64,000 nucleotides of DNA. Origin: Aestuariibaculum sp. M13. Lineage in GTDB: Bacteria; Bacteroidota; Bacteroidia; Flavobacteriales; Flavobacteriaceae. A program made the translations under genes and the position numbers. This document shows, one piece after another, positions 45,852-53,472 of this stretch. The stretch spans positions 62,001 to 126,000 of the forward strand of contig NZ_JANIAC010000004.1 in NCBI RefSeq assembly GCF_024723255.1, given 5' to 3'. Position 1 is the first letter of the stretch; every line of letters starts with the position of its first letter. The notes beneath the pieces are model-generated. The model did no database searches, was not told where the DNA came from, and worked only from the letters and a program-made list of their open reading frames with translations.

Positions 45852-47021
45852 ATGAGTCAAGAAAAACATTTTGAAACATTAGCAGTTAGAACCCAGTCGG
45901 AAACAACACAGTTTTCAGAACATTCCGTGCCTTTGTATTTAACATCGGGATTTGTTTTTGATGATGCCGAAGAAATGAGAGCGTCGTTTGCTGAAGAAAA
46001 ACAACGCGATTTATATAGTCGATACAGCAACCCGAACGTGAACGAGTTTGTAGAGAAAGTTTGTTTAATGGAGGGTGCAGAAAGTGGCTATGCTTTTGCC
46101 AGCGGTATGGCAGCTGTGTTTTCAACCTTTGCAACATTATTAGATGCTGGAGATCATGTGGTGTCTTGTAGCTCTGTTTTTGGGGCAACTCACGGGTTGT
46201 TTACCAAGTATTTTCCGAAATGGAATATTGAATGTTCTTATTTCAATATTAATGAAACTGAAACGATTGAAAGTTTAATAAAACCGAATACGAAGTTTTT
46301 ATACGCTGAAACTCCAACCAATCCGGGTGTAGATGTAATAGACTTAGATTTTTTAAGTACCATTTGTAAAAAGCATAATATTCTTTTGGTTATTGACAAC
46401 TGCTTTGCGACACCGTATTTACAAAACCCGATTAAACATGGAGCCGATATCGTTATTCATTCAGCGACGAAGTTAATGGATGGTCAAGGCCGTGTTTTAG
46501 GAGGTGTTGCTGTTGGTAAAAAGGAATTGATAAGAGAAATTTATTTATTCTCACGTCTTACGGGTCCTGCTATGAGTCCGTTTAATGCCTGGGTGTTGTC
46601 AAAATCTTTAGAAACTTTGGCAGTACGAACAGAGAAGCATTGTGAAAATGCGCTTAAAATTGCTGAGTTTTTAGAAAGTCACCCGAAAGTAAAATGGGTA
46701 AAATATCCGTTTTTAAAATCGCACCCTCAATACGAAATTGCTAAAAAGCAAATGCGTTTAGGAGGAAGTATAGTCGCTTTTGAAGTTGAAGGTGGCGTTG
46801 AAGGTGGACGTTCATTTTTTGATAATATTAAAATGTGTTCCCTATCGGCTAATTTAGGGGATACAAGAACCATTGTAACGCATCCGGCAAGTACAACACA
46901 TGCAAAAGTTGAACCTGAAGTAAAAGCAGCTGTTGGTATTACCGATGGTTCGGTACGTATTTCTGCAGGTTTAGAGCATATCGATGATATTATTGCCGAT
47001 TTAAAACAAGCATTAGGATAA
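45852..47021 (+). CDS. metZ: O-acylhomoserine sulfhydrylase, MetZ-like
   Basis: The 389-residue Cys/Met-metabolism PLP enzyme has DLYSRYSNPNVNEFVEKVCLMEGAE, FASGMAAVFSTFATLLDAGDH, the aspartate region LLVIDNCFATPYLQNP and the PLP Lys in IHSATKLMDGQGRVLGG (near residue 205). The DGQGR after the lysine is characteristic of O-succinylhomoserine sulfhydrylase MetZ. The fused acyltransferase upstream makes the substrate. It would combine O-acylhomoserine with sulfide to give homocysteine directly, linking to the sulfide pathway downstream. The acyl group is unproven, because MetX-fold enzymes can be acetyl- or succinyltransferases. Confidence 0.9.
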   Translation: MSQEKHFETLAVRTQSETTQFSEHSVPLYLTSGFVFDDAEEMRASFAEEKQRDLYSRYSNPNVNEFVEKVCLMEGAESGYAFASGMAAVFSTFATLLDAGDHVVSCSSVFGATHGLFTKYFPKWNIECSYFNINETETIESLIKPNTKFLYAETPTNPGVDVIDLDFLSTICKKHNILLVIDNCFATPYLQNPIKHGADIVIHSATKLMDGQGRVLGGVAVGKKELIREIYLFSRLTGPAMSPFNAWVLSKSLETLAVRTEKHCENALKIAEFLESHPKVKWVKYPFLKSHPQYEIAKKQMRLGGSIVAFEVEGGVEGGRSFFDNIKMCSLSANLGDTRTIVTHPASTTHAKVEPEVKAAVGITDGSVRISAGLEHIDDIIADLKQALG

Positions 47022-47044
47022 CATACAGATTATTAAATCAAAAT

Positions 47045-47082
47045 AAAAAGGCGTTACTCTTTTAAAAGTAACGCCTTTTTTT
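47045..47082. terminator. Bidirectional terminator between metZ and DUF2264 gene
   Basis: AAAAAGGCGTTACT (47045-47058) pairs perfectly with AGTAACGCCTTTTT (47067-47080), with further T to 47082. The flanking genes converge. Confidence 0.92.
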
Positions 47083-47097
47083 ATGCGACAATATAAA

Positions 47098-48306
47098 TTA
47101 GTTTTTATACTTATCTCTTGCAACATCCGGATTGCTGCCCCAAACCTTAACACTTGTCCATGGTTCTCGTTTTGATGTCCAGAACGAATGATTTTCAGGA
47201 AGTCCTAATGGTAAAAATCCTAAAGAGGTTAAATATAAACTTCCGGTGTTAATGTAAGGTTCTGCCATTTTAGGTTGGTATCCTACAACACCAAGTTGTA
47301 ACCACCCTTTTTTGTCGTAAGTACCGTCGGCTTTTAATACACGTTTTAAAACTGCCGTTAAAGCAGAGCGAACTTGTGCTTCAGATAATTCAACAGGTAA
47401 TTGCTCTAAAAGTGCCATTTGGGATAGTAATTGAAAACTTCCAAATCTGTATACCGAAGAGCGACCAATAACAGGGTAAGTGCCTTCAGGTGAAATTTGG
47501 CGCTCTAAAATTTCGGCGTAGCGTTGTGCACGTTTTATAACATCTTCTTCTAATCTTTTATAAGGATGATTAGACTGTTTAATAGTTGTAACTACATCAA
47601 TTAGCATCGGATGAATAACAAAGGAATTGTAATAATCCCAGTGGTAATATTTTCCATCAGAATACAAACCGTCGCCAACATACCATTCCATGTGTTTGTT
47701 TAAAGCGTATTCAATACGTAGATAGTCGGCTTCATCGGTAAATTTTACGAAGAAAGTTTCAACAGTTGCAGCAAACAGTAACCAGTTATTATATGGGACA
47801 TTTTTTATGGTTCTCGATTTTTTAAAGGCATCAATTACCATTTGTTTGGTTTCCGCTGAAAGTGGCTCCCATAGTTGTTTTGGAGCTCTTAAAAATCCTT
47901 GAGCAAGAAAAGCGGCATCAACTAATGGTTGACTTCCCTTATCAAAATTTAAATAATCTTTAGATTTTGGGTTTACCGCATTGCGGATGGCCTTTTGAGT
48001 TAGCTCAATATATTTTTTACGTAGTTCTCCCTCCTTTGTGTTGTCTGGTCCTAATTCTAACCAAGGAGCAATACCTGCCATAAGTCTTCCGAAAGCTTCA
48101 AGACCAGCGAAATTACTTCGGTCGCCGTAATCAAAACTACTTTGCTCAGTAGGCATAGTCGCTTTAAGTTTATCCTTAGCTAACGCTGTTAAAACAGGAT
48201 CGGACATTTTTATTAATTCTTCTACCCAAAGTTCACGATCACTTTGAGCTGTAATAAGTTGAACTGAGATTAGAAGGATTAATAAGAATAATATGTTTTT
48301 TTTCAT
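47098..48306 (-). CDS. DUF2264 family exported protein
   Basis: The 402-residue protein has a signal peptide (ending QLITAQS). The DUF2264 pattern is clear: FAGLEAFGRLMAGIAPWLELG, LNFDKGSQPLVDAAFLAQGFLRAP, VPYNNWLLFAATVETFF and DGLYSDGKYYHWDYYNSFVIHPM. The fold is expected to be an alpha/alpha toroid, as in many polysaccharide-processing enzymes. Activity is not established. It lies 3 nt downstream of the GH88 gene in the same minus-strand unit, so it probably works on uronate-containing oligosaccharides. Confidence 0.85.
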   Translation of the reverse strand: MKKNILFLLILLISVQLITAQSDRELWVEELIKMSDPVLTALAKDKLKATMPTEQSSFDYGDRSNFAGLEAFGRLMAGIAPWLELGPDNTKEGELRKKYIELTQKAIRNAVNPKSKDYLNFDKGSQPLVDAAFLAQGFLRAPKQLWEPLSAETKQMVIDAFKKSRTIKNVPYNNWLLFAATVETFFVKFTDEADYLRIEYALNKHMEWYVGDGLYSDGKYYHWDYYNSFVIHPMLIDVVTTIKQSNHPYKRLEEDVIKRAQRYAEILERQISPEGTYPVIGRSSVYRFGSFQLLSQMALLEQLPVELSEAQVRSALTAVLKRVLKADGTYDKKGWLQLGVVGYQPKMAEPYINTGSLYLTSLGFLPLGLPENHSFWTSKREPWTSVKVWGSNPDVARDKYKN

Positions 48307-48309
48307 GGT

Positions 48310-49512
48310 TTATTTTAAAGTTTTTTGTCTGTAAAGGGCTTCTAAGAAATAGTAATCGGCGTAATTTAATGGTACATCGATTTCAGAATTGTGAGGAAGA
48401 CTTCCAACGGAATGTTTTAATAAAAACCCGTTATTTGTTGTTGGTTCAGCAAAATAATCAGGGCTGCTTAAAGAGTTGATAATGCTGTTTGCGAAATTTT
48501 TATAAGACTTGCTTTCTTTTTTATCTAAAAACGTACATAATTCGTATAAAGCTGAAGCTGTAATGGCTGCTGCCGAAGCATCACGAGGTGTGTCGTTGTT
48601 TAGAGGGACATTATAATCCCAGTACGGAATGTTGTCTTTTGGTAAATTCGGATGATTTTTAATGTAATCGGCAATATGTAACGCTTGTTCTAAATATTTC
48701 GGGTCTTTGGTTTCTCTGTAGCAAAGCGTAAAACCGTAAAGTCCCCAGGCCTGACCACGAGCCCACGATGAATCATCGGCATAACCCTGATGTGTTTTTT
48801 TAGCTAATATTTCTCCCGTTTCTGTATCGTAGTTCAATACATGGTAAGATGAATAATCTGTTCTGAAGTGATTTTTCATAGTGGTGTTAGCATGTGAAAC
48901 AGCCACATTGTAATAAGTTGAGTCTCCTGAAATTTTGGTTGCATGGAATAGTAATTCAAGATTCATCATGTTATCGACAATTACAGGGCAATTCCATTGT
49001 TTGCTGGCATTCCAGGATTGAATAATGCCCGCTTTAGGGCGAAAACGTGTTACTAAAGACTTTGCGGTTTGAACAATAACGTCATCGTATGCTTTTGAAG
49101 GTGATTTTTTAAGGGCATTTCCATAGCTGCATTCCATCATAAAACCGATGTCATGATTTTCCTTCCAGTATTGTACACTATCTAATCTTTCTGTGTATTG
49201 TGTAGCAAGTGTTTCCCACTTCGAATCATTTGTTAAAAGATTTAAATACCATAATGAACCCGGATAGAAACCACTGGTCCAGTCGTAAATACCGGTCAAT
49301 CCGGTTTCTCCATTTTTTCTAATGGATCTCGGCATCATACGTTTGGAATTTAGTTTATCGTAAATGCTGTTACTTAAAAAGGTGTATTGCTCAGTACTGG
49401 CTTTTACAATTTTATTGAAGGATTTAATGGGTTTAACATCGCTGTTACTATAGCTTTGAAGTATTAGAATAACAGAAAGCAGGGTTAAGGACTTTAAAAT
49501 GTTTTTAATCAT
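48310..49512 (-). CDS. Unsaturated glucuronyl hydrolase (GH88), exported
   Basis: The 400-residue GH88 enzyme has an N-terminal signal sequence (hydrophobic to about residue 22). Two catalytic-type aspartates are visible: Asp121 in HDIGFMMECSYG and Asp180 in CPVIVDNMMNLELLF, spaced 59 apart as in characterised members (88 and 149 in the Bacillus enzyme). DDSSWARGQAWGLYGFTLCYRE is a strong family signature. It hydrolyses the unsaturated uronic acid end left by polysaccharide lyases. No lyase, sulfatase or transporter is next to it, so the parent polysaccharide is unknown. Confidence 0.9.
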   Translation of the reverse strand: MIKNILKSLTLLSVILILQSYSNSDVKPIKSFNKIVKASTEQYTFLSNSIYDKLNSKRMMPRSIRKNGETGLTGIYDWTSGFYPGSLWYLNLLTNDSKWETLATQYTERLDSVQYWKENHDIGFMMECSYGNALKKSPSKAYDDVIVQTAKSLVTRFRPKAGIIQSWNASKQWNCPVIVDNMMNLELLFHATKISGDSTYYNVAVSHANTTMKNHFRTDYSSYHVLNYDTETGEILAKKTHQGYADDSSWARGQAWGLYGFTLCYRETKDPKYLEQALHIADYIKNHPNLPKDNIPYWDYNVPLNNDTPRDASAAAITASALYELCTFLDKKESKSYKNFANSIINSLSSPDYFAEPTTNNGFLLKHSVGSLPHNSEIDVPLNYADYYFLEALYRQKTLK

Positions 49513-49663
49513 GTTTTAGTGATAGTTTGTTTTCAAAGTTCCTAAAAGTATAAAAATCTATTAAATTGGCTAAGTGTGTTCGATAACAATTATTTTTATA
49601 TTTCGAATTTTTCAATTTTTAATGATGTTTATAAGATTTTAATTAATTAACTATATTTACACC

Positions 49664-50080
49664 ATGTTATCTAAGAAAACGAAATACGGATTAAAGGCGC
49701 TTACTTTTATTGCAAGACAAGAAGGTGATGTGCCTGTGCAAGTTGGTGAAATTGCCAAAGGCGAGCAGATTCCGCAGAAATTCTTAGAAAGCATTTTACT
49801 TACTTTAAGAAAAGCGGGCGTTTTAGGATCTAAAAAAGGGAAACACGGCGGCTATTATTTGCGTCATGAACCTTCGCAAATTAATATGGCCGATGTGATG
49901 CGTGTCTTAGAAGGTCCCATTGCTATGGTACCTTGCGTGAGTTTAAATTTCTACGAAAAATGCGACGATTGTGTTAACGAAGCGCAATGTAGCGTGCATA
50001 AACTCATGATTCAGGTGCGAGATAGTAATCTTAACGTGTTTAAAAACACAACATTAGCTGACTTGTCTTTTTCAGAATAG
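49664..50080 (+). CDS. Rrf2-family transcriptional regulator with cysteine cluster
   Basis: The 138-residue regulator has a winged helix (SKKTKYGLKALTFIARQEGD, QIPQKFLESILLTLRKAGVL, SKKGKHGGYYL) and the Rrf2 dimer helix. Cysteines 91, 100, 103 and 109 (VPCVSLNFYEKCDDCVNEAQC) occupy the region where IscR binds an Fe-S cluster, so it may sense Fe-S, redox or sulfur state. It is the first gene before the sulfate assimilation operon. Two nested palindromes sit on that operon's promoter, 100-150 nt from its stop. Control of the cys genes is an inference from position. Confidence 0.85.
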   Translation: MLSKKTKYGLKALTFIARQEGDVPVQVGEIAKGEQIPQKFLESILLTLRKAGVLGSKKGKHGGYYLRHEPSQINMADVMRVLEGPIAMVPCVSLNFYEKCDDCVNEAQCSVHKLMIQVRDSNLNVFKNTTLADLSFSE

Positions 50081-50173
50081 CTAATAATTCTCAAAAAATC
50101 ATATTCTTTTAAGAAATAATTTTCAGTTAAACTGATAAAATTTTCCATTATCCGAAAAAGTTGAATAACTTGC

Positions 50174-50203
50174 TTGGTCATGTAAAATATTGTTTTACAT
50201 TTG
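50174..50203 (+). promoter_or_regulatory. Promoter of the sulfate assimilation operon
   Basis: TTG (50174-50176), 19-nt spacer, TACATTTG (50196-50203). Both boxes match the Bacteroidota consensus exactly. The predicted start of transcription is near 50208-50212. Confidence 0.7.
50180..50200. promoter_or_regulatory. Palindrome overlapping the cys promoter -7 region
   Basis: ATGTAAAA (50180-50187), 5-nt centre, TTTTACAT (50193-50200). The arms are perfect and lie between the -33 and -7 boxes and into the -7 box. A bound dimer would block RNA polymerase. It is a candidate operator, possibly for the Rrf2 regulator just upstream. Confidence 0.5.
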
Positions 50204-50205
50204 TA

Positions 50206-50228
50206 ATTCCTATTAATTCTATAGGAAT
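50206..50228. promoter_or_regulatory. Palindrome at the cys operon transcription start
   Basis: ATTCCTAT (50206-50213), 7-nt centre, ATAGGAAT (50221-50228). The perfect arms span the predicted start site. It is a second candidate operator, distinct in sequence from the first. Confidence 0.5.
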
Positions 50229-50246
50229 AATGTAAATAGTAAGAAA

Positions 50247-50510
50247 ATGATTGAGCAAGTATTAACAAATTCAAGTCAGAAAGAAAAAACGACCTATAAA
50301 ACCGATGCAGCTTCAGAGAAGCCAATCAGGAGTGTGGTTAAGTCTTTAAGCTGGAGAACTATAGGAACTCTGGATACTATTTTAATCTCCTGGATTGTAA
50401 CCGGAGAATTAACATTAGCCTTTTCTATAGGCTCTATAGAGTTAGTTACAAAAATGGTGCTTTACTTTTTTCACGAGCGCATTTGGAATTCCATTAAATG
50501 GGGAAAATAA
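50247..50510 (+). CDS. DUF2061 small membrane protein
   Basis: The 87-residue protein has a polar N-terminus of about 30 residues, then the DUF2061 core: RSVVKSLSWRTIGTLDTILISWIVTG with one membrane segment, and FSIGSIELVTKMVLYFFHERIWNSIKWG with a second. Function is unknown. It is 8 nt before cysH and behind the operon promoter, so it is almost certainly co-expressed with sulfate reduction. A role in sulfate uptake or membrane organisation is only a guess. Confidence 0.85.
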   Translation: MIEQVLTNSSQKEKTTYKTDAASEKPIRSVVKSLSWRTIGTLDTILISWIVTGELTLAFSIGSIELVTKMVLYFFHERIWNSIKWGK

Positions 50511-50518
50511 ATTGAGTT

Positions 50519-51139
50519 ATGATTACAGAAGATACATTACAGGAACTAAATAAGATATATAAAGACGCGAAACCGTCTGAAATTATTAAAAAAGCTTTGG
50601 AGTTGAATGAAGAAGCCGTGGTAACCACAAATTTCAGACCTTATGAAGCAGCTATTTTACATGCTGTGAAACAGGAAGCGTCATCTATTCCGGTGGTATG
50701 GTGCGATACCGGATACAATACACCACAAACCTACAGACACGCCGAGCAAGTTATTAAAGATTTGGATTTAAATGTGTTTTTATATGTGCCAAAACAAACT
50801 GCTGCACATCGCGATGTAGTTATGGGAATTCCAGGTGTCGATGCACCGGAACACGCTTTATTTACAGAGCAAGTGAAGTTAGAGCCTTTCAGACGTGCAA
50901 TGGAAGAGCATAAACCAAAAGTTTGGTTTACAAATTTACGTCAGGGACAAACAGCTTTTAGAGATAGTATTGGTATATTTAGTGTGAGTAAAGATGGGGT
51001 TTTAAAAGTAAGTCCGTTCTATTATTGGTCTGACGCCGATTTAGATACTTATTTGCAAGACCACAATTTGCCGAATGAGTTTAAATATTTCGATCCAACT
51101 AAAGCATTAGCAAACCGAGAGTGTGGTTTACATGCTTAA
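50519..51139 (+). CDS. cysH: PAPS/APS reductase family protein, cluster-less type
   Basis: The 206-residue enzyme has an adenine alpha-hydrolase fold with VVWCDTGYNTPQTYRHAEQV, WFTNLRQGQTAFRDSIG, VSPFYYWSDADLDTYLQDHNLP and the C-terminal active-site NRECGLHA. It has only two cysteines (62 and 203). The paired cysteines that bind the 4Fe-4S cluster in APS reductases are absent, which by the usual rule indicates a PAPS reductase. Yet no APS kinase (cysC) is present in this operon and CysN has no kinase extension, so the true substrate is uncertain. It is shorter than E. coli CysH (244). Confidence 0.85.
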   Translation: MITEDTLQELNKIYKDAKPSEIIKKALELNEEAVVTTNFRPYEAAILHAVKQEASSIPVVWCDTGYNTPQTYRHAEQVIKDLDLNVFLYVPKQTAAHRDVVMGIPGVDAPEHALFTEQVKLEPFRRAMEEHKPKVWFTNLRQGQTAFRDSIGIFSVSKDGVLKVSPFYYWSDADLDTYLQDHNLPNEFKYFDPTKALANRECGLHA

Positions 51140-51160
51140 GAAAACAATTAAAAAATTACG

Positions 51161-52066
51161 ATGAACAAAGACACATCACATATCAATTCATTAGAAAACG
51201 AAGCGATTTACATTATTAGAGAAGTAGCAGCACAATTTGAAAGACCTGTACTGTTATTTTCAGGAGGAAAAGATTCTATCACATTGGTAAGACTGGCTGT
51301 TAAAGCCTTTTATCCGGCAAAAGTACCTTTTCCTTTAATGCATATCGATACCGGACATAATTTTCCGGAAACTATTGAATTTAGAGATCGTTTGGTTGAA
51401 GAATTAGGACTTGAACTTATTGTTAGAAATGTTCAGGATTCTATTGATGAAGGAAAAGTAAAAGAAGAAACAGGGCGTTACGCTAGTAGAAACCAGTTGC
51501 AAACCACAACGCTTTTAGATGCTATTGAAGAATTTAAGTTCGATGCTTGTATTGGTGGTGCACGTCGCGATGAGGAAAAAGCAAGAGCTAAAGAACGTAT
51601 TTTCTCTGTGCGAGACGATTTTGGTCAGTGGGATGAGAAAAACCAGCGTCCGGAATTATTTGATATGTTAAATGGTCAGATCGATTTAGGTCAGAACGTT
51701 CGTGTGTTCCCAATTTCTAACTGGACAGAGTTAGATGTTTGGTCTTATATAGAAGAAGAAAATATTGAAATTCCTTCCATCTATTTTGCACACAAACGTA
51801 AAGTGTTCTTAAGAGATGGTATGATTTGGTCTGCAGATGACGAAGTGGTTTACAGAGATGATCATGAAGAAGTAATTGAAGAATTAGTGCGTTTTAGAAC
51901 AGTAGGAGATATGAGTTGTACGGCAGCCGTGTTATCGGATGCAACAACCATTACCAAAGTAGTTGAAGAAATTCGCGAAAGCACCATTTCAGAGCGTGGA
52001 GCGCGTATTGATGATAAGCGTTCAGAGGCTGCGATGGAAAAACGTAAGCAACAAGGGTATTTCTAA
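51161..52066 (+). CDS. cysD: Sulfate adenylyltransferase subunit 2
   Basis: The 301-residue ATP-pyrophosphatase-fold subunit has the PP-loop SGGKDS at 34-39, then PLMHIDTGHNFPETIEFRD, GGARRDEEKARAKERIFSVRDDFGQWDEKNQRPE and the C-terminal RGARIDDKRSEAAMEKRKQQGYF. With CysN it makes adenosine 5'-phosphosulfate from sulfate and ATP. The length matches E. coli CysD. It follows cysH by 21 nt. Confidence 0.97.
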   Translation: MNKDTSHINSLENEAIYIIREVAAQFERPVLLFSGGKDSITLVRLAVKAFYPAKVPFPLMHIDTGHNFPETIEFRDRLVEELGLELIVRNVQDSIDEGKVKEETGRYASRNQLQTTTLLDAIEEFKFDACIGGARRDEEKARAKERIFSVRDDFGQWDEKNQRPELFDMLNGQIDLGQNVRVFPISNWTELDVWSYIEEENIEIPSIYFAHKRKVFLRDGMIWSADDEVVYRDDHEEVIEELVRFRTVGDMSCTAAVLSDATTITKVVEEIRESTISERGARIDDKRSEAAMEKRKQQGYF

Positions 52067-52157
52067 AAATTAACAATTACCCATAACTACAGAAACTTTT
52101 AAAACGAATTAAAAATTAAACTAATGGTTCAGACTATTAGTTACAGCATAAAAACTT

Positions 52158-53405
52158 ATGGAAGTATTAAAAATAGCAACAGCAGGAAGTGTAGATGACG
52201 GAAAAAGTACGTTAATAGGTCGTATTCTTTACGATACGAAATCATTAACTACCGACAAGTTAGAGGCTATAGAAAAAACAAGTAAACAACGCGGTTATGA
52301 TTATTTGGATTTCTCGTTGGCTACCGATGGTTTAGTGGCAGAAAGAGAACAAGGGATTACTATCGATGTGGCTCATATTTATTTTTCAACAAAAAAGAAA
52401 AGCTACATTATTGCCGATACACCTGGTCATGTGGAGTATACACGAAACATGGTAACGGGAGCATCAACGTCGCAGGCTTCTATCATTTTAATCGATGCAA
52501 GAAAAGGGGTTATCGAACAAACCAACCGTCACTTCTTTATCAATAATTTATTACGAATTAAAGATATTGTTGTTGCTATTAACAAAATGGATTTGGTAGA
52601 TTATTCTGAAGAAGTTTATAACAAAATCAAAGCAGATTTTGAAGAGCTGATGAGTAAGCGTGATTATCAGGATCAAAAAATCACTTTTATTCCTGTAAGT
52701 GCTTTAAAAGGAGATAATGTTGTTCATAAGTCAGATAAGATGTCTTGGTATAAAGGGCAGGCTTTATTAGAGCATTTAGAGCAATTAAACAAAGCCGATA
52801 TTTATAATGTAGGAACGCCTCGTTTCCCGGTTCAGTATGTTATTCGTCCTAAAACTGAAGAGTTTCACGATTTTAGAGGCTACGCCGGAAAAGTGTATGG
52901 TGGTAATTTAAGTGTTGGAGATGAGGTGATTGTATTGCCATCTAAAACCAGATCGAAAATTAAAGACATCTACTTTTATAATGAAAAGTATGAAACCGCT
53001 TCAAGACGATCTTCGGTTACCATCACTTTAGAAGATGATATTAACGTAAGTCGTGGCGATATGATTGTTAAAGAAAACGATATACCAACTATCGACAAAC
53101 AGTTTACAGCAAATGTATGTTGGATGGATGCAGAGCATTTAACACCAGGAACAAAGTACGTCGTTCAGCATGGTGTTAATAAGGTGTTAGCAAAAGTAGA
53201 TCGAATCAATCATAAGATACATCCTGATTACTCAGGGATAGAGAAAGATGTTACCGAGTTAAAAGTAAACGATATTGCTTCGGTAACGTTTAAATTAAAT
53301 AAACCTATTTTTTACGATCAATTTAAAAATCACAGAACAAACGGTTCTTTCATTTTAATTGATACGCAATCCAACAATACGGTAGGAGCAGGGTTTATCC
53401 AGTAA
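52158..53405 (+). CDS. cysN: Sulfate adenylyltransferase subunit 1 (GTPase)
   Basis: The 415-residue translation-factor-like GTPase has G1 AGSVDDGKST (9-18), the switch region EREQGITIDVAHIYF, G3 DTPGHVEYTRNM and G4 NKMD. C-terminal beta-barrel domains follow (FPVQYVIRPKTEEFHDFRGYAGKVYGG). It energises CysD. It is shorter than E. coli CysN (475) and ends at the last barrel strand with no APS kinase domain fused. Confidence 0.96.
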   Translation: MEVLKIATAGSVDDGKSTLIGRILYDTKSLTTDKLEAIEKTSKQRGYDYLDFSLATDGLVAEREQGITIDVAHIYFSTKKKSYIIADTPGHVEYTRNMVTGASTSQASIILIDARKGVIEQTNRHFFINNLLRIKDIVVAINKMDLVDYSEEVYNKIKADFEELMSKRDYQDQKITFIPVSALKGDNVVHKSDKMSWYKGQALLEHLEQLNKADIYNVGTPRFPVQYVIRPKTEEFHDFRGYAGKVYGGNLSVGDEVIVLPSKTRSKIKDIYFYNEKYETASRRSSVTITLEDDINVSRGDMIVKENDIPTIDKQFTANVCWMDAEHLTPGTKYVVQHGVNKVLAKVDRINHKIHPDYSGIEKDVTELKVNDIASVTFKLNKPIFYDQFKNHRTNGSFILIDTQSNNTVGAGFIQ

Positions 53406-53441
53406 AAATTAAATTTTAACCAATAAAACCAATGAAATCTT

Positions 53442-53456
53442 CCTCCGTTTTGGAGG
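53442..53456 (+). other. Small GGAGG hairpin upstream of the sulfite reductase gene
   Basis: CCTCC-GTTTT-GGAGG. The GGAGG is a Shine-Dalgarno-like sequence but sits 16 nt before the start codon and would be sequestered in the stem. The effect on translation is unknown. Confidence 0.3.
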
Positions 53457-53472
53457 CTAGACAGGCTGAATT

